From Dyadobacter psychrotolerans (GTDB taxonomy: Bacteria; Bacteroidota; Bacteroidia; Cytophagales; Spirosomataceae): a DNA stretch of 64,000 bases. The stretch spans positions 806,001 to 870,000 of the forward strand of contig NZ_SMFL01000003.1 in the NCBI RefSeq assembly GCF_004349265.1, written 5' to 3'. The translations under genes and the position numbers were made by a program. Positions 25,603-34,895 of this stretch are shown here, piece after piece; the first letter of the stretch is position 1; every line of letters starts with the position of its first letter. A model generated the notes under the pieces. The model had not been told where the DNA came from. It made no database searches and was given only the letters and a program-made list of their open reading frames with translations.

Positions 25603-27861
25603 ATGAAACTTTTTTTTACATGGATTCTTCTTTTGTCCGTAGCGCATCTGGTCGCAGCACAGGATGGAGAAATTAAGGGGAGAATTCTTGCGCAGGATAA
25701 CGCCCCATTGGATGGCGTGAATGTTACACTAAAAAATACAAAGTACGGCAGCCTTTCCACCTCAGAAGGAAAATATGCTCTTTCAGCACCGGCAGGAAAT
25801 TATACCCTTATCGTCAGTATCCTTGGCAGGAATGAGAAGTCGCAGCAGGTGGAAATCATTTCAGGGAAAGTTACCAACATTGATGATATCCAGCTAATGG
25901 AATCTGCCATTTCTCTCGGCGACGCAGTCATTACCGGACAATTTGAAAAACAGTCACTCCGAAACTCTGTATTTCAGGTAAGAACAATAGATAGTGAACG
26001 TATACAGCAGAGAGGCGCGACCAGTATTCAGTCTGTTTTAAATACAGAATTGGGAATTCGTTTTTCAAATGACCCTATTCTGGGCACCACCGATATTCAA
26101 CTAATGGGTATGTCCGGTCAGAATGTAAAGATATTGCTTGACGGAGTGCCCATGGTAGACAGAGGCGGAACAAGGGAAAGTCTGGGGCAAATTGATATCA
26201 ATATTATCGAAAGGATTGAGATTGTGGAGGGGCCAATGTCTGTTATTTATGGTTCGGACGCTCTGGCAGGCGTAATTAATGTCATCACAAAAAAAGGAGA
26301 CGGCGGCGATAACCTGAGCATCAATGCAAGAATACAGGAAGAAACCATTAACAAGGAATACAATGCTTTTACCAAAGACGGAGCGCATAATGCTAGTCTT
26401 GGTGCAGCATGGCAAAAAAGCGGTTTCAGGGTTTCAGGTAATATTTCCAGAAACAACTCCGGTGGCTGGCAAGGCGAATTGACGGGCCGGGCTAAAACCT
26501 TTCTTCCGAAAGATCAGATGCTTTTTACATCGGTAGTTGGTTACACAGGCAAAAACTGGAAAGCATGGTATCAGTTTAACGGAACGGATGAAACAATAAA
26601 ACTTCTGGGAAATGTAAATGCTGCTAATTCGGCAGGAGACAAGGATTATATCACAAAACGCTGGTTTCATCAGGCTCAGGGTGAGTACAGGCTCAACGAA
26701 AAACTGGACTTTTCGGGAGCTTTATCCTTTACGGATTACAGCAGAAGAACTTTAAGTACCAATATTGACCTGAATACCGGAAGACGCACGCTGGCATTGG
26801 ATGCAGCAGCACAGGATAAATCAATTTTTACAACTACCTTTTTCAGAGGAATTGCAAAATACAAGGTTTCACCAAATGTGTTCCTTCTTCCGGGGATTGA
26901 AATTAACAACAATAACAGCAGCGGACAGCGGATCAAAGGCTCGCCTACCATCAATGAATATGCATTTTTTGTTTCTTCGGAACTGAAAATCACACCGGCC
27001 ATTAAGCTTAGCCCAGGCTTGCGTTTCCTAAAAAATTCTGTTTATGACGCCCCTCCGGTTATCCCAGCGCTTAATGCAAAAATCAGCTTGAGCAAAGCCT
27101 TCGATTTACGAATGGGTTACGCAAGAGGTTTTCGTTCTCCCGCATTGCGGGAATTGTATTTCGATTTTCATGACGCTTCTCACTCCATCAACGGAAACGT
27201 TAACCTGAAAGCAGAATACTCCGACAGCTTTAATTCATTCTTGGTCTGGAATTCACCGGAACATTCAAAAACACGCTTTACATCTACTTTGGGGGCTTTT
27301 TACAATATTTTTCATGATCGTATAGATACAGCACTCGATCCAAATGATCTGACACAAACGACTTATCTCAATATCAGTTTGTTTAAAACGACTGGATTTA
27401 GTCTTGAAAACAAGCTTCACTGGAAAAATCTGCAGGCAACCGTGGGTGGAAACTACGTTGGCACTTACAATGTAATCCTGGAAGATGAAGAAGGATTAAC
27501 AGATCTTCCCGAATTCGTATGGTCTCCGGAAGTGAATACCAATCTGGTTTACTCATTTCCGAAAATCGGTACCAGCATCAATTTCTTTTACAAGTTTACC
27601 GGCAAAAAACCTGCTTATCTGTTAACCGGTACCGACCCGGTTTCCGCGACGCTGACACAGATAAACAGCTATCATATTGCTGATCTTACGATTACAAAAA
27701 ATTTCGGCAAGTATCTTAACATCATTGCAGGTTCTAAAAATCTTTTCAACACAACCTCCATACGCAGCACCACCGTGGGTGAAGGGCACGACGCAACCGG
27801 ACCCGGCTTTAGTGGCCGCTCCTATTTCCTCGGTCTGAACATCCATTGGTCTAAAAACTAG
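25603..27861 (+). CDS. TonB-dependent haem-type receptor (HmuR-like)
   Basis: Outer-membrane receptor of about 752 aa. I place the start at the ATG at 25603, which opens a signal peptide (MKLFFTWILLLSVAHLVAA), rather than the in-frame TTG 15 bp upstream. Domains: carboxypeptidase-regulatory-like beta-sandwich (about 20-105), plug (about 120-235), 22-stranded barrel (to the end). The FRSPALREL...H...NVNL segment near residues 505-540 resembles the FRAP-His-NPNL motif of haem receptors. Two HmuY-like genes follow (26 bp and 80 bp gaps), so haem or a related porphyrin is the likely ligand. Confidence 0.88.
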   Translation: MKLFFTWILLLSVAHLVAAQDGEIKGRILAQDNAPLDGVNVTLKNTKYGSLSTSEGKYALSAPAGNYTLIVSILGRNEKSQQVEIISGKVTNIDDIQLMESAISLGDAVITGQFEKQSLRNSVFQVRTIDSERIQQRGATSIQSVLNTELGIRFSNDPILGTTDIQLMGMSGQNVKILLDGVPMVDRGGTRESLGQIDINIIERIEIVEGPMSVIYGSDALAGVINVITKKGDGGDNLSINARIQEETINKEYNAFTKDGAHNASLGAAWQKSGFRVSGNISRNNSGGWQGELTGRAKTFLPKDQMLFTSVVGYTGKNWKAWYQFNGTDETIKLLGNVNAANSAGDKDYITKRWFHQAQGEYRLNEKLDFSGALSFTDYSRRTLSTNIDLNTGRRTLALDAAAQDKSIFTTTFFRGIAKYKVSPNVFLLPGIEINNNNSSGQRIKGSPTINEYAFFVSSELKITPAIKLSPGLRFLKNSVYDAPPVIPALNAKISLSKAFDLRMGYARGFRSPALRELYFDFHDASHSINGNVNLKAEYSDSFNSFLVWNSPEHSKTRFTSTLGAFYNIFHDRIDTALDPNDLTQTTYLNISLFKTTGFSLENKLHWKNLQATVGGNYVGTYNVILEDEEGLTDLPEFVWSPEVNTNLVYSFPKIGTSINFFYKFTGKKPAYLLTGTDPVSATLTQINSYHIADLTITKNFGKYLNIIAGSKNLFNTTSIRSTTVGEGHDATGPGFSGRSYFLGLNIHWSKN

Positions 27862-27887
27862 TCAATACCTATTTTAAACAAACAATT

Positions 27888-29267
27888 ATGAACAAGTTAA
27901 TCAAGCCTCTACTCGTCTTTGCATTTTTGGGAATATTCAGCGCCTGTAAAGACGACGAGCCGCCATTGCCTGACAATCTTGCTGCATTTGAATCAACCGC
28001 ACAGGGTTTTGAAGGGGAGCAGGTTGAAGTGAAAGTTGTATTAAGCCGCGCAGCAGAAGCTGCAACACCAATTTCTGTAAGCCTTACACCTACCAATCTG
28101 ACTTACGGAACGGAGTTTACCACAGAACCAGCAGCAACAAATAATGCACTGGCACTGACTGTTCCAGCAGGAGCAACAGGTGTTTCGTTTAAAATACTTA
28201 AAAAAACAGGTGTTCTTCTTGACGGAGATGAAAGCATCCAGTTTAAAATTGCTTCTGTAGCTTCTCCTGTATTGATCGGAGCAAATACAGAAACGAAACT
28301 TAGCTTTAAAGCAATCATTTCCGACGGAACTGCACTACAGTTAAACGGACTTGTTGGAACTGAATCCGGTGCTAGTGCAGGAAACAGTGTATTTCTTGAT
28401 TTGAGTGCAAATACACAAATTCCAGCTGCACGTGATAGCTGGGATCTTGGTTTCAACAGCGGAGCCGAATTCCGTGTGATCATCAACAATACCAACGTTG
28501 CTTCTGCAATTGAAGTAAACAAAAATGACATCAACGCGGTGACTGCTGCTGACCTTGACATCACAAAACTTGGTTTGGGACAGGGAGCAGGAACGTTTGC
28601 TTTATTTGACGACGTAACCGGTGATCTTACCAAAACAGTTATCAAAGAAGTTTCTGCAACGGATGCTGATAACAAAGTTTATGTAATTAACCGTGCTGGC
28701 GGAACCGGAGCCGTATTACCGGCAGACCAGCTTTACAAAGTTCGTGTCCTTCGGAAAGGAACAGGTTATACTTTGCAGTATGCGAAACTGACCGAAACAA
28801 CTTTCAAAACATTAGACGTTACCAAAGATGCATCCTTCAACTTCCAGTTCGCTTCTTTGGTAAAAGGTACTGCTGTAAGTGTGGAACCGGCAAAAGGGCG
28901 CTGGGATATCGTTTGGGGATATAGCATTTACTTCACAGGAACAACACCGTATGCGTTTTCAGATCTCGTGTTTTTGAACAAATATGCAGGTGTAACAGCG
29001 GCAGAAGTTCTTACATCGACTTCAACTTATGACGCATTTGCTGAAAGCAATCTGGCAACAATCACTTTCAGTGCTGACCGTGATGTAATCGGTTCTAAAT
29101 GGAGAGCAACTACCGGAACAGTAGGTGTGAAAACAGATCGTTTTTATCTGATTAAAGATTCGTCGGGAAACGTTTACAAACTTAGGTTCATAAGCTTCCA
29201 CGCAAGTGACAGCGGCGAAAGAGGCAAACCAAAACTGGAATACAAACTGGTTAAAAAAGCTGCTTAA
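27888..29267 (+). CDS. Lipoprotein with Calx-beta-like domain and HmuY-like haem-binding domain
   Basis: 459 aa. The lipobox is F-S-A-C with Cys at residue 20 (LGIFSACKDDE). After a linker, about residues 35-150 read like a Calx-beta repeat (VKVVLSRAAEAATPISVSL, DGDESIQFKI). From about 165 to the end it resembles HmuY (IPAARDSWDLGFNSGAEFRV, KGRWDIVWGYSIYF), the secreted haem-capturing partner of HmuR. HmuY alone is usually about 200-220 aa, so this copy carries an extra domain. Probably surface-exposed at the outer membrane. Haem ligands cannot be pinned down by eye. Confidence 0.82.
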   Translation: MNKLIKPLLVFAFLGIFSACKDDEPPLPDNLAAFESTAQGFEGEQVEVKVVLSRAAEAATPISVSLTPTNLTYGTEFTTEPAATNNALALTVPAGATGVSFKILKKTGVLLDGDESIQFKIASVASPVLIGANTETKLSFKAIISDGTALQLNGLVGTESGASAGNSVFLDLSANTQIPAARDSWDLGFNSGAEFRVIINNTNVASAIEVNKNDINAVTAADLDITKLGLGQGAGTFALFDDVTGDLTKTVIKEVSATDADNKVYVINRAGGTGAVLPADQLYKVRVLRKGTGYTLQYAKLTETTFKTLDVTKDASFNFQFASLVKGTAVSVEPAKGRWDIVWGYSIYFTGTTPYAFSDLVFLNKYAGVTAAEVLTSTSTYDAFAESNLATITFSADRDVIGSKWRATTGTVGVKTDRFYLIKDSSGNVYKLRFISFHASDSGERGKPKLEYKLVKKAA

Positions 29268-29289
29268 CCGGCAAAAATTATAACTGATC

Positions 29290-29326
29290 AACCAGAGAGA
29301 AGCAGTTTACTGTCTTCTCTCTGGTT
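29290..29326 (+). promoter_or_regulatory. Strong intercistronic hairpin without T-tract between the two HmuY-like genes
   Basis: Perfect 13-bp stem AACCAGAGAGAAG (29290-29302) with CTTCTCTCTGGTT (29314-29326), 11-nt loop, followed by GTATAAAAAC rather than T's. It may stabilise the upstream mRNA end or lower expression of the last gene. A classical terminator is unlikely. Confidence 0.55.
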
Positions 29327-29347
29327 GTATAAAAACAAAACCAGATT

Positions 29348-29932
29348 ATGATGAACATACTTGTAAGTTCTTTACTACTTTTAACCGATTTAAACGCAGC
29401 AGCGGATGTTTCGGCAAAAAATAAATATGCCTCTTTGATGGAAAGTAAATCAGAAATCATCGTTGTTAAGGATCTAAATGCCAACACGAAACCCTATATC
29501 TATTTTAGTTTTACAACCGGCAAGGACATACCAGCAACCGAAGCTAAAACTACCAAGTGGGATATCGCATTCAGCAAGACGACCATCGCCGTTAATGGAG
29601 GAACCAGTGGCCCCGGACGAGGCGGTGCTCAGGTTTTGGAACAGCCTTTTGAAATGATCAAACAGGCACCAGAAGATGGCTATAAAACAGATGGCGAAAG
29701 TGGGAGTGCTATACCTGGTGGCAGCGGTAATTCCTGGTATAAATACGATATGAGCGTTCACGCCATATTGCCGATCGTTGGTAGGACGATACTTTTAAAA
29801 ACGGCCGAAGGTAAATATGCCAAAATTGAAATCATCAGCTACTACAAAGGTGCACCGGAAGAAGTGCCAACAGAAGAATCCAGTTATTTCACATTCCGCT
29901 ATTCAGTAGCAGACGAAAAAGGTAAATTTTAA
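29348..29932 (+). CDS. Second HmuY-like protein
   Basis: 194 aa. The segment YIYFSFTTGKDIPATEAKTTKWDIAFSKTTI (split here as YIYFSFTTGK and TTKWDIAFSK) and the end YFTFRYSVADEKGKF match the HmuY fold, with a W-D-I-A-F core as in the upstream paralogue. The N-terminus MMNILVSSLLLLTDLNAAADV resembles an export signal but lacks the usual positive charges and a lipobox. Either the signal is weak or the true start differs. It is a tandem, single-domain companion of the preceding lipoprotein and likely part of the same haem-uptake operon. Confidence 0.75.
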   Translation: MMNILVSSLLLLTDLNAAADVSAKNKYASLMESKSEIIVVKDLNANTKPYIYFSFTTGKDIPATEAKTTKWDIAFSKTTIAVNGGTSGPGRGGAQVLEQPFEMIKQAPEDGYKTDGESGSAIPGGSGNSWYKYDMSVHAILPIVGRTILLKTAEGKYAKIEIISYYKGAPEEVPTEESSYFTFRYSVADEKGKF

Positions 29933-29945
29933 CGGATTTATACAC

Positions 29946-29978
29946 AGACTTTCCAAGTCTTGAAGACTTGGAAAGTCT
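29946..29978. repeat. 33-bp dispersed palindrome (copy 2)
   Basis: Same 16-nt arms as the palindrome in ileS (16027-16060), here separated by one G. It lies between the end of the second HmuY-like gene and the convergent GNAT-SRPBCC gene. There is no T-tract on either side, so it is not an obvious terminator. Confidence 0.9.
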
Positions 29979-29995
29979 AACCTAAACTGCTCCTT

Positions 29996-31036
29996 CTATT
30001 TTTCAAGAATAACTTTAAGATTTTGCAGACCATCAGAAAAATCCTTCCCAATTGATTTTTCAATCCCCATCATAGGCATCATCGCGTTCATTGGATAAGG
30101 CATTACACCGGTAAAACCCCACTTTACTTTTGTCTGATTTTCACCTGCACTTTCCGTGGTCATGTAGGCATCACTTGTTGATTCAAAAGGTTCGAGAAAA
30201 CGCAGCTGCGTATTGATTCGCTCTCCTTCCGAAATTCCGGTAATTTCCTGCTCACCTTTGCCCACATCATCGTTTCCTTCCCACATGGAAACGAACCCGA
30301 CTGTTCCGTCCGTTCCTTTATATTCCTTTTTTATGTTTGGATCCATCTTCATCCAGACACTCCAGTTATCCTGGTTTTTTAATGATTTTAAATATTCGAA
30401 AACTTCGGCTTTCGGTTTATTAATCACGATCTCACGTTCAACAGCATAATTTTTTGGCATAATCAGCCCAGCAACGAGCACAAGAACAATTAATCCCAGA
30501 ATAATGTAGAGCAGCTTTTTCATAATAGGATTGGTTTGGTGTGAATAACTGAATTTATACTTGACTTCATCAAGATCTTCAATCGTTTCCACATTGGCCA
30601 TCCCTGCTTTTTCTAATACCCTTATGGAAGCGCCGTTGTTAACATTTACAAAAGCAATCACCTTTTTTGCACCGATTGTCTTTTCGGCAAAACGGATAAG
30701 TCCGGCAGCAATTTCGGTGGCAATCCCTTTTCCCCAGTGCACTTCCTGAATACGGTAACCGATTTCTATTTCTTCTCCGATACTATCCAGTTTGGCCGCC
30801 CCGATCAGTTCATTATTTAACCGGTCTTCGATAAAATATCTTCCCAGGTGCTCATCAATATCATTTTCCAGCAAGTATCCCTGAAACATTTCATCGGATT
30901 CGTCCCGTGAAAGTGCATAACCTGTCACGAATTTCATTACGTTTTCGTTGCAGCTCAGACTATAATATCTCTCCTGATCTCCATCGGCCATTCGAAACAG
31001 ACCAAACCGCTTTGTCGTTATTTTGTAAACGCTCAT
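29996..31036 (-). CDS. GNAT acetyltransferase fused in frame to an SRPBCC-domain protein
   Basis: One open frame of 346 aa from the ATG at 31034-31036. Residues 1-165 are a RimJ/RimL-type GNAT acetyltransferase (IEIGYRIQEVHWGKGIATEI is the acetyl-CoA pyrophosphate-loop region, then NNGASIRVLEKAGM). Residues 172-346 begin with their own MKKLL plus a hydrophobic segment (LLYIILGLIVLVLVAGLI) and continue as an SRPBCC/polyketide-cyclase-like domain, a complete 175-aa protein if started at 30523. Normally these would be two genes; no stop separates them. A further in-frame ATG at 31105 adds a sequence unlike GNAT starts. Whether one fused or two proteins are made is undecided. Confidence 0.8.
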   Translation of the reverse strand: MSVYKITTKRFGLFRMADGDQERYYSLSCNENVMKFVTGYALSRDESDEMFQGYLLENDIDEHLGRYFIEDRLNNELIGAAKLDSIGEEIEIGYRIQEVHWGKGIATEIAAGLIRFAEKTIGAKKVIAFVNVNNGASIRVLEKAGMANVETIEDLDEVKYKFSYSHQTNPIMKKLLYIILGLIVLVLVAGLIMPKNYAVEREIVINKPKAEVFEYLKSLKNQDNWSVWMKMDPNIKKEYKGTDGTVGFVSMWEGNDDVGKGEQEITGISEGERINTQLRFLEPFESTSDAYMTTESAGENQTKVKWGFTGVMPYPMNAMMPMMGIEKSIGKDFSDGLQNLKVILEK

Positions 31037-31173
31037 TCCGAAATATACGGGTTGTTCAGGAAAAGTTAAAATAATTATCCAAATTTCACAATCCGGACAC
31101 ATCACCCTTAAATCAGGAAAAGATCCACACTACATTAGTTTAACTAACTGATTACTAATTAAATTCACCACAA

Positions 31174-31202
31174 AAAAAAGCGGACGATGTGCCCGCTTTT
31201 TT
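31174..31202 (-). terminator. Terminator of the bestrophin gene
   Basis: Stem AAAAAAGCGG (31174-31183) with CCGCTTTTTT (31193-31202) around a 9-nt loop. The A-run on the plus strand gives eight T's on the minus strand. Confidence 0.75.
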
Positions 31203-31284
31203 AATCTAATATGTAACCTAAACTTGCTAACAAGTCAAATCCGATTTTCTGCCTACTGTCTTCTTTTACTACTTAACTCCTGAT

Positions 31285-32196
31285 TTATAAAATATAAAAT
31301 CTTGCAGGTGCCACAGCAGTTGGTAAATCATGCTTTTCACGCATCATTTGCTTAAGATCTCTTTCAATATTTCTTGAAATAGTCAACATTGGAGTATCCG
31401 TTGGTTTGTTTTCAAACGGATCCTGAAGATGAATAGCCATTTTTTCGATCAGGAAGAAACAGGCAGTAAGTACTACCAATACCGGAACCATCAAAAACCC
31501 GAACAGTTGAACCAACCCAAATGGCAATAGAAGAATATAGAAGTGCAGTGCAACATTAATGTACAAGCTATAAGTAGCCGGAAAAACCGTGTTTTTGATC
31601 CTCTCACATTTACCCATCGAATCACAAAGCCTGGTAATTGTCTGATCAATTTCTACCTGTTGGTACGAATTGACCCATCCCTGCTTCAGGGCATTGTTCA
31701 AATCCCGTGCGTGCAGCTGTAAGAGTCCGATGTGCTTGTTGTCAAATTCCTCGACATATTCTGCTTCATCGGCTGAAACAAATTTCCGGATCATGGGCAT
31801 TGGATCATCTTTTCGTAAGCCTTTACCCAAAGCATAACACCAGGCGATCTGTCTTTTGATCATACGATGTTTGAATGGTTGTATATTTTCTGAATCGTAA
31901 GAATCTTCCATCAGCGATAGTACCTGACGGGCAAGTGTTCTCGAATCGTTGACAATGGCTCCCCAGATAATACGGGCTTCCCACCAGCGGTCATATGCCT
32001 GATTGGAACGAAAAGCCAACAGGAGTGAAATGATCGTACCTAATACGGTTGGCACGGTCATAGGAATAGATATATTGGTGATATGGAAATTTTGGTACAT
32101 CACCTCAATAAATATACCATAGATCGCTACGAAGAGAACTTCATATTTGATTTTCCCAAATACGTATTTAATGGGAATGTTCTTTTTGAGCAGCAT
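31285..32196 (-). CDS. Bestrophin-family anion channel
   Basis: 303 aa of the bestrophin/RFP-TM family, homopentameric anion (in some bacteria cation) channels of the inner membrane. The conserved core LLAFRSNQAYDRWWEARIIWGAIVNDSR (split: LLAFRSNQAYDRWWEAR, IWGAIVNDSR) is at about residues 59-87. Hydrophobic segments lie near 20-45, 47-62, 206-230 and 231-252, and LQDPFENKPTDTPM near 262-275 is the family's C-terminal motif. It is 38 bp downstream of the Usp-like gene, suggesting cotranscription. Confidence 0.9.
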   Translation of the reverse strand: MLLKKNIPIKYVFGKIKYEVLFVAIYGIFIEVMYQNFHITNISIPMTVPTVLGTIISLLLAFRSNQAYDRWWEARIIWGAIVNDSRTLARQVLSLMEDSYDSENIQPFKHRMIKRQIAWCYALGKGLRKDDPMPMIRKFVSADEAEYVEEFDNKHIGLLQLHARDLNNALKQGWVNSYQQVEIDQTITRLCDSMGKCERIKNTVFPATYSLYINVALHFYILLLPFGLVQLFGFLMVPVLVVLTACFFLIEKMAIHLQDPFENKPTDTPMLTISRNIERDLKQMMREKHDLPTAVAPARFYIL

Positions 32197-32234
32197 AATT
32201 TATTTTTTTATCGATGAATAAATTTTAACCGGGT

Positions 32235-32696
32235 TTATAATTGTTTCTGCCCTACATCTGAAAAAGCAGCTTTATTGATCTGATCAGTATCAATCAGCTT
32301 CAATCCTGCTTTTTTGACAACCGGCATTGCTTCAATGCTGCTTTTGCTCAATTTTGGCACCCCATAACTTTCAGAGTAAGCAATGGCAACGGCATCGTTA
32401 TAGTCAAGGAAATTTTTGAAGGCAGCAAGTTTGCTTCCGTAGAAAAACTCAGTTCTTACTGCTTTGAGATGCGGGTGAAGATCTTTCAGCATTTTAATTT
32501 CCCTGCGGAATTCATCCGATACAAATTCATATTCTTTTTTGCGGTAATTTGAAAAAAGAAGATCCTGAATATCGTCGGCGACGTGAAAGAGGTGTGTAAA
32601 AATGATTTTTAAATCAGCAGTTTCATTTCTTACAATCGTCTCGGCAACCTGTACCGATTCCATGCTGAAATCACTAGGAATTACTATCGTTTTCAT
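32235..32696 (-). CDS. Usp-like (universal stress protein fold) cytoplasmic protein
   Basis: 153 aa starting MKTIVIPSDFSMESVQVAETIV, which resembles the first strand and helix of universal stress proteins. The ATP-binding G-x2-G-x9-G-S/T motif is not apparent, so nucleotide binding is doubtful. No membrane or signal segment. It lies directly before the bestrophin gene and downstream of a two-component pair, all on the minus strand. A stress role is inference from the fold only. Confidence 0.75.
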   Translation of the reverse strand: MKTIVIPSDFSMESVQVAETIVRNETADLKIIFTHLFHVADDIQDLLFSNYRKKEYEFVSDEFRREIKMLKDLHPHLKAVRTEFFYGSKLAAFKNFLDYNDAVAIAYSESYGVPKLSKSSIEAMPVVKKAGLKLIDTDQINKAAFSDVGQKQL

Positions 32697-32845
32697 AATC
32701 TTACCGTTTTGATTTACAATGCTTTTACATCAAATAATTGATGATACAATGTTACGGCCGATTTATTAGCACCAGCTAAAAGAAGGATTATAATACGATA
32801 AGGAAGTTATTAGAATGCGATAAGAATATTAAAATGAGATAAGAA

Positions 32846-34213
32846 TCAGTATCTGAAAGGGAGGGATGTAATGAAACTGGTTCCGACTCCAACCTCACTG
32901 CGAACTACAATACTACCCTGATGCATCTTGATAATATTGTTGGTTAAAGGAAGGCCGATTCCATAACCTTTGTATCTGTCGGTGTTGGAAGCCCTGAAAA
33001 ACGGAACAAAGATCTGCGCTATTTCTCGGTCCGGGATTCCAATTCCATGATCTGTAACTTCTATAAATACTTGGGAAGAATCCGCGCCAATTTTTATCGA
33101 AACCGGTTTGTTGTCCGAATATTTACAGCTATTTAAAACAATGTTTGTAAAAGCTGCTTTCAGAAGTGTTTCATTTCCGTTGACCACCAGCTTTCGCTCA
33201 TCATCAGGCAACTCATCAAAATTTATTTCCACATTATTGGCAGGAATAATCTGGTCTACATTTGCCTTCACGAATAAAATCAGTTCATCAATTCGCAGTT
33301 GCTCCCACTGTTCCTTTTTACCATCAAATCCAGTTTGTGCCAGACTTAACATACTGTTTGTCAAATGTTCCAGTTTTTCTGATTCCCGAAAAATAGTCTG
33401 AAAGGAGTGCCTGGCAATATCTGGAATTTCCGGTTGGGAAAGGCCCAGCTGTGCTTCTCCGCTGATCACGGTCAAGGGGGTCCTGAACTCATGTGAAGCA
33501 TTACTGACAAAATTGTTTTGCATTTCAAACGTAATTTCCAGTCTGTCGAGCATCTCGTTAAAAGTATTCGATAGAGCGTCAATCTCATCTTTTGTTCCGT
33601 CTACAACAAGGCGCTGGTTAAGGTTATGTGCATTGATTCCTTTTACGTTTCGAATAATCCGTCGTATCGGTTCAAAAATTTGTCGGGAAAAAAGCCTACC
33701 AAAGCTAAAAACAAAAACCATGGCAATGAAAAAACCCAGAATAAGCAGATTTTTAAGGTTATTCATTTCCTCTAAACCATATAAGTCAACGGCAGATGAA
33801 ATAATAATGACGGTTTTACCCGCCTGGTTGATGTTCAGGCCTACATAAGAAGTATCATTGGCAAAGTACCTCGCCGGTTCCTTTCTCACAATCTGGTCGT
33901 AAAAGGCCGGTGGCATAGGAAGCACTGCCCGAAGCGAATTTGCCTTCTGAATTTCCCCGCTTTTGATAATGTGATGCTGCTCAAAAGGAAGGTCTCCGAG
34001 ATGTTTTTCTTTTATATCGTAATAAAGAGAGGTTTGGGTTTTGTCTTCCTGAAGACCCGCGTGGCCCACAATATCCGAGCGGACTTCCAGGCGGTGAAAA
34101 AAGCTTTTTTCCGTACTTTCCCTGGCGAAGATGTAAATGAAAATACTGAGAGCCACAATGATACCAGCCGTCAGTAAAGTAAAAATGAGTGCAATTCTAG
34201 TTTGGATCTTCAT
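32846..34213 (-). CDS. Sensor histidine kinase (HAMP, HisKA, HATPase)
   Basis: Membrane sensor kinase, 455 aa. TM1 is at about residues 8-30 and TM2 at 153-174, with a sensor loop of about 120 residues outside. HAMP is at 175-228, the phosphoacceptor His241 is in SNASHEFRTPL, and N/G-box ATPase motifs follow (NIVLNSCKYSD, VTDHGIGIP, GYGIGLPLTNNI). It overlaps the response regulator gene by 17 bp, so the two are a coupled pair. The signal is unknown. The nearest downstream gene in the same direction is the Usp-like one (149-bp gap). Confidence 0.95.
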   Translation of the reverse strand: MKIQTRIALIFTLLTAGIIVALSIFIYIFARESTEKSFFHRLEVRSDIVGHAGLQEDKTQTSLYYDIKEKHLGDLPFEQHHIIKSGEIQKANSLRAVLPMPPAFYDQIVRKEPARYFANDTSYVGLNINQAGKTVIIISSAVDLYGLEEMNNLKNLLILGFFIAMVFVFSFGRLFSRQIFEPIRRIIRNVKGINAHNLNQRLVVDGTKDEIDALSNTFNEMLDRLEITFEMQNNFVSNASHEFRTPLTVISGEAQLGLSQPEIPDIARHSFQTIFRESEKLEHLTNSMLSLAQTGFDGKKEQWEQLRIDELILFVKANVDQIIPANNVEINFDELPDDERKLVVNGNETLLKAAFTNIVLNSCKYSDNKPVSIKIGADSSQVFIEVTDHGIGIPDREIAQIFVPFFRASNTDRYKGYGIGLPLTNNIIKMHQGSIVVRSEVGVGTSFITSLPFRY

Positions 34214-34895
34214 AAGTCTGCCGCATTACATAACCCATTCCAAAGACGGTGTGAATAAGTTTTACCTTATGTTTTTTGTCAATTTTTTTCCGTAAATAAT
34301 TCACATAAACGTCAACAACATTTGTCCCCAGGTTAAAATTAATATCCCAGACATTTTCCAGAATCTCCATCCGGTTCAACACCCTGTTTTGATTGGAAAG
34401 CAAAAATTCAAGTAATCTGAATTCGGTTGCAGTCAGCTCAATGGGTTGCGAATCTCTGGTAACAGTTTTAGTATCTTTATCCAAAATAAGATCAGCCATT
34501 GTCAGACTGTTTGTATTCTTTTCCTTTTCCGTCTCCTTTCCTCTTCTTGTCAGCGTCCGTATACGCGCTTCCAGTTCGGCAAGTTTAAAAGGTTTGGTCA
34601 TGTAATCATCGGCGCCGGCATCAAGGCCGGAAACAATATTTTCTGTGGTACCCAGGGCAGTCACCATTAAAATGGGTGTCGATAAACCTGCCTGTCGTAT
34701 TCTCCGGCAAACTTCCATTCCATTCACAACCGGTATCATCAGATCGAGGATGATCAGATTAAAATCATGCTGTTCGGCCATTTGCAAACCGGATTGCCCG
34801 TCCATCGCCACCGTAATTTCGTGGCCCGACGCCGACAGACTTCTCTGGATAAGCGATATTACGCTGGGTTCGTCTTCAATCAACAAAAGCTTCAT
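34197..34895 (-). CDS. OmpR/PhoB-family response regulator
   Basis: 232 aa. The receiver domain (1-118) has acidic residues Glu7 and Asp8, phosphoacceptor Asp51 (LIILDLMIP) and the conserved Lys in MTKPFKLAEL. The C-terminal winged-helix DNA-binding domain (about 130-228) carries the ELTATEFRLLEFLLSN and VDVYVNYLRKKID segments. It is transcribed first, followed by its kinase with a 17-bp overlap. Targets cannot be predicted; the divergent ABC exporter operon starts 196 bp away and is a reasonable candidate. Confidence 0.95.
   Translation of the reverse strand: MKLLLIEDEPSVISLIQRSLSASGHEITVAMDGQSGLQMAEQHDFNLIILDLMIPVVNGMEVCRRIRQAGLSTPILMVTALGTTENIVSGLDAGADDYMTKPFKLAELEARIRTLTRRGKETEKEKNTNSLTMADLILDKDTKTVTRDSQPIELTATEFRLLEFLLSNQNRVLNRMEILENVWDINFNLGTNVVDVYVNYLRKKIDKKHKVKLIHTVFGMGYVMRQTYEDPN

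Noticed and set aside
29946..29978. Palindrome as a rho-independent terminator
   Set aside because: No T-tract on either strand, and the same element is inside ileS.
31037..31105. Upstream ATG of the GNAT-SRPBCC frame
   Set aside because: The 23 added residues are unlike acetyltransferase starts; MSVYKITT fits a GNAT first strand.
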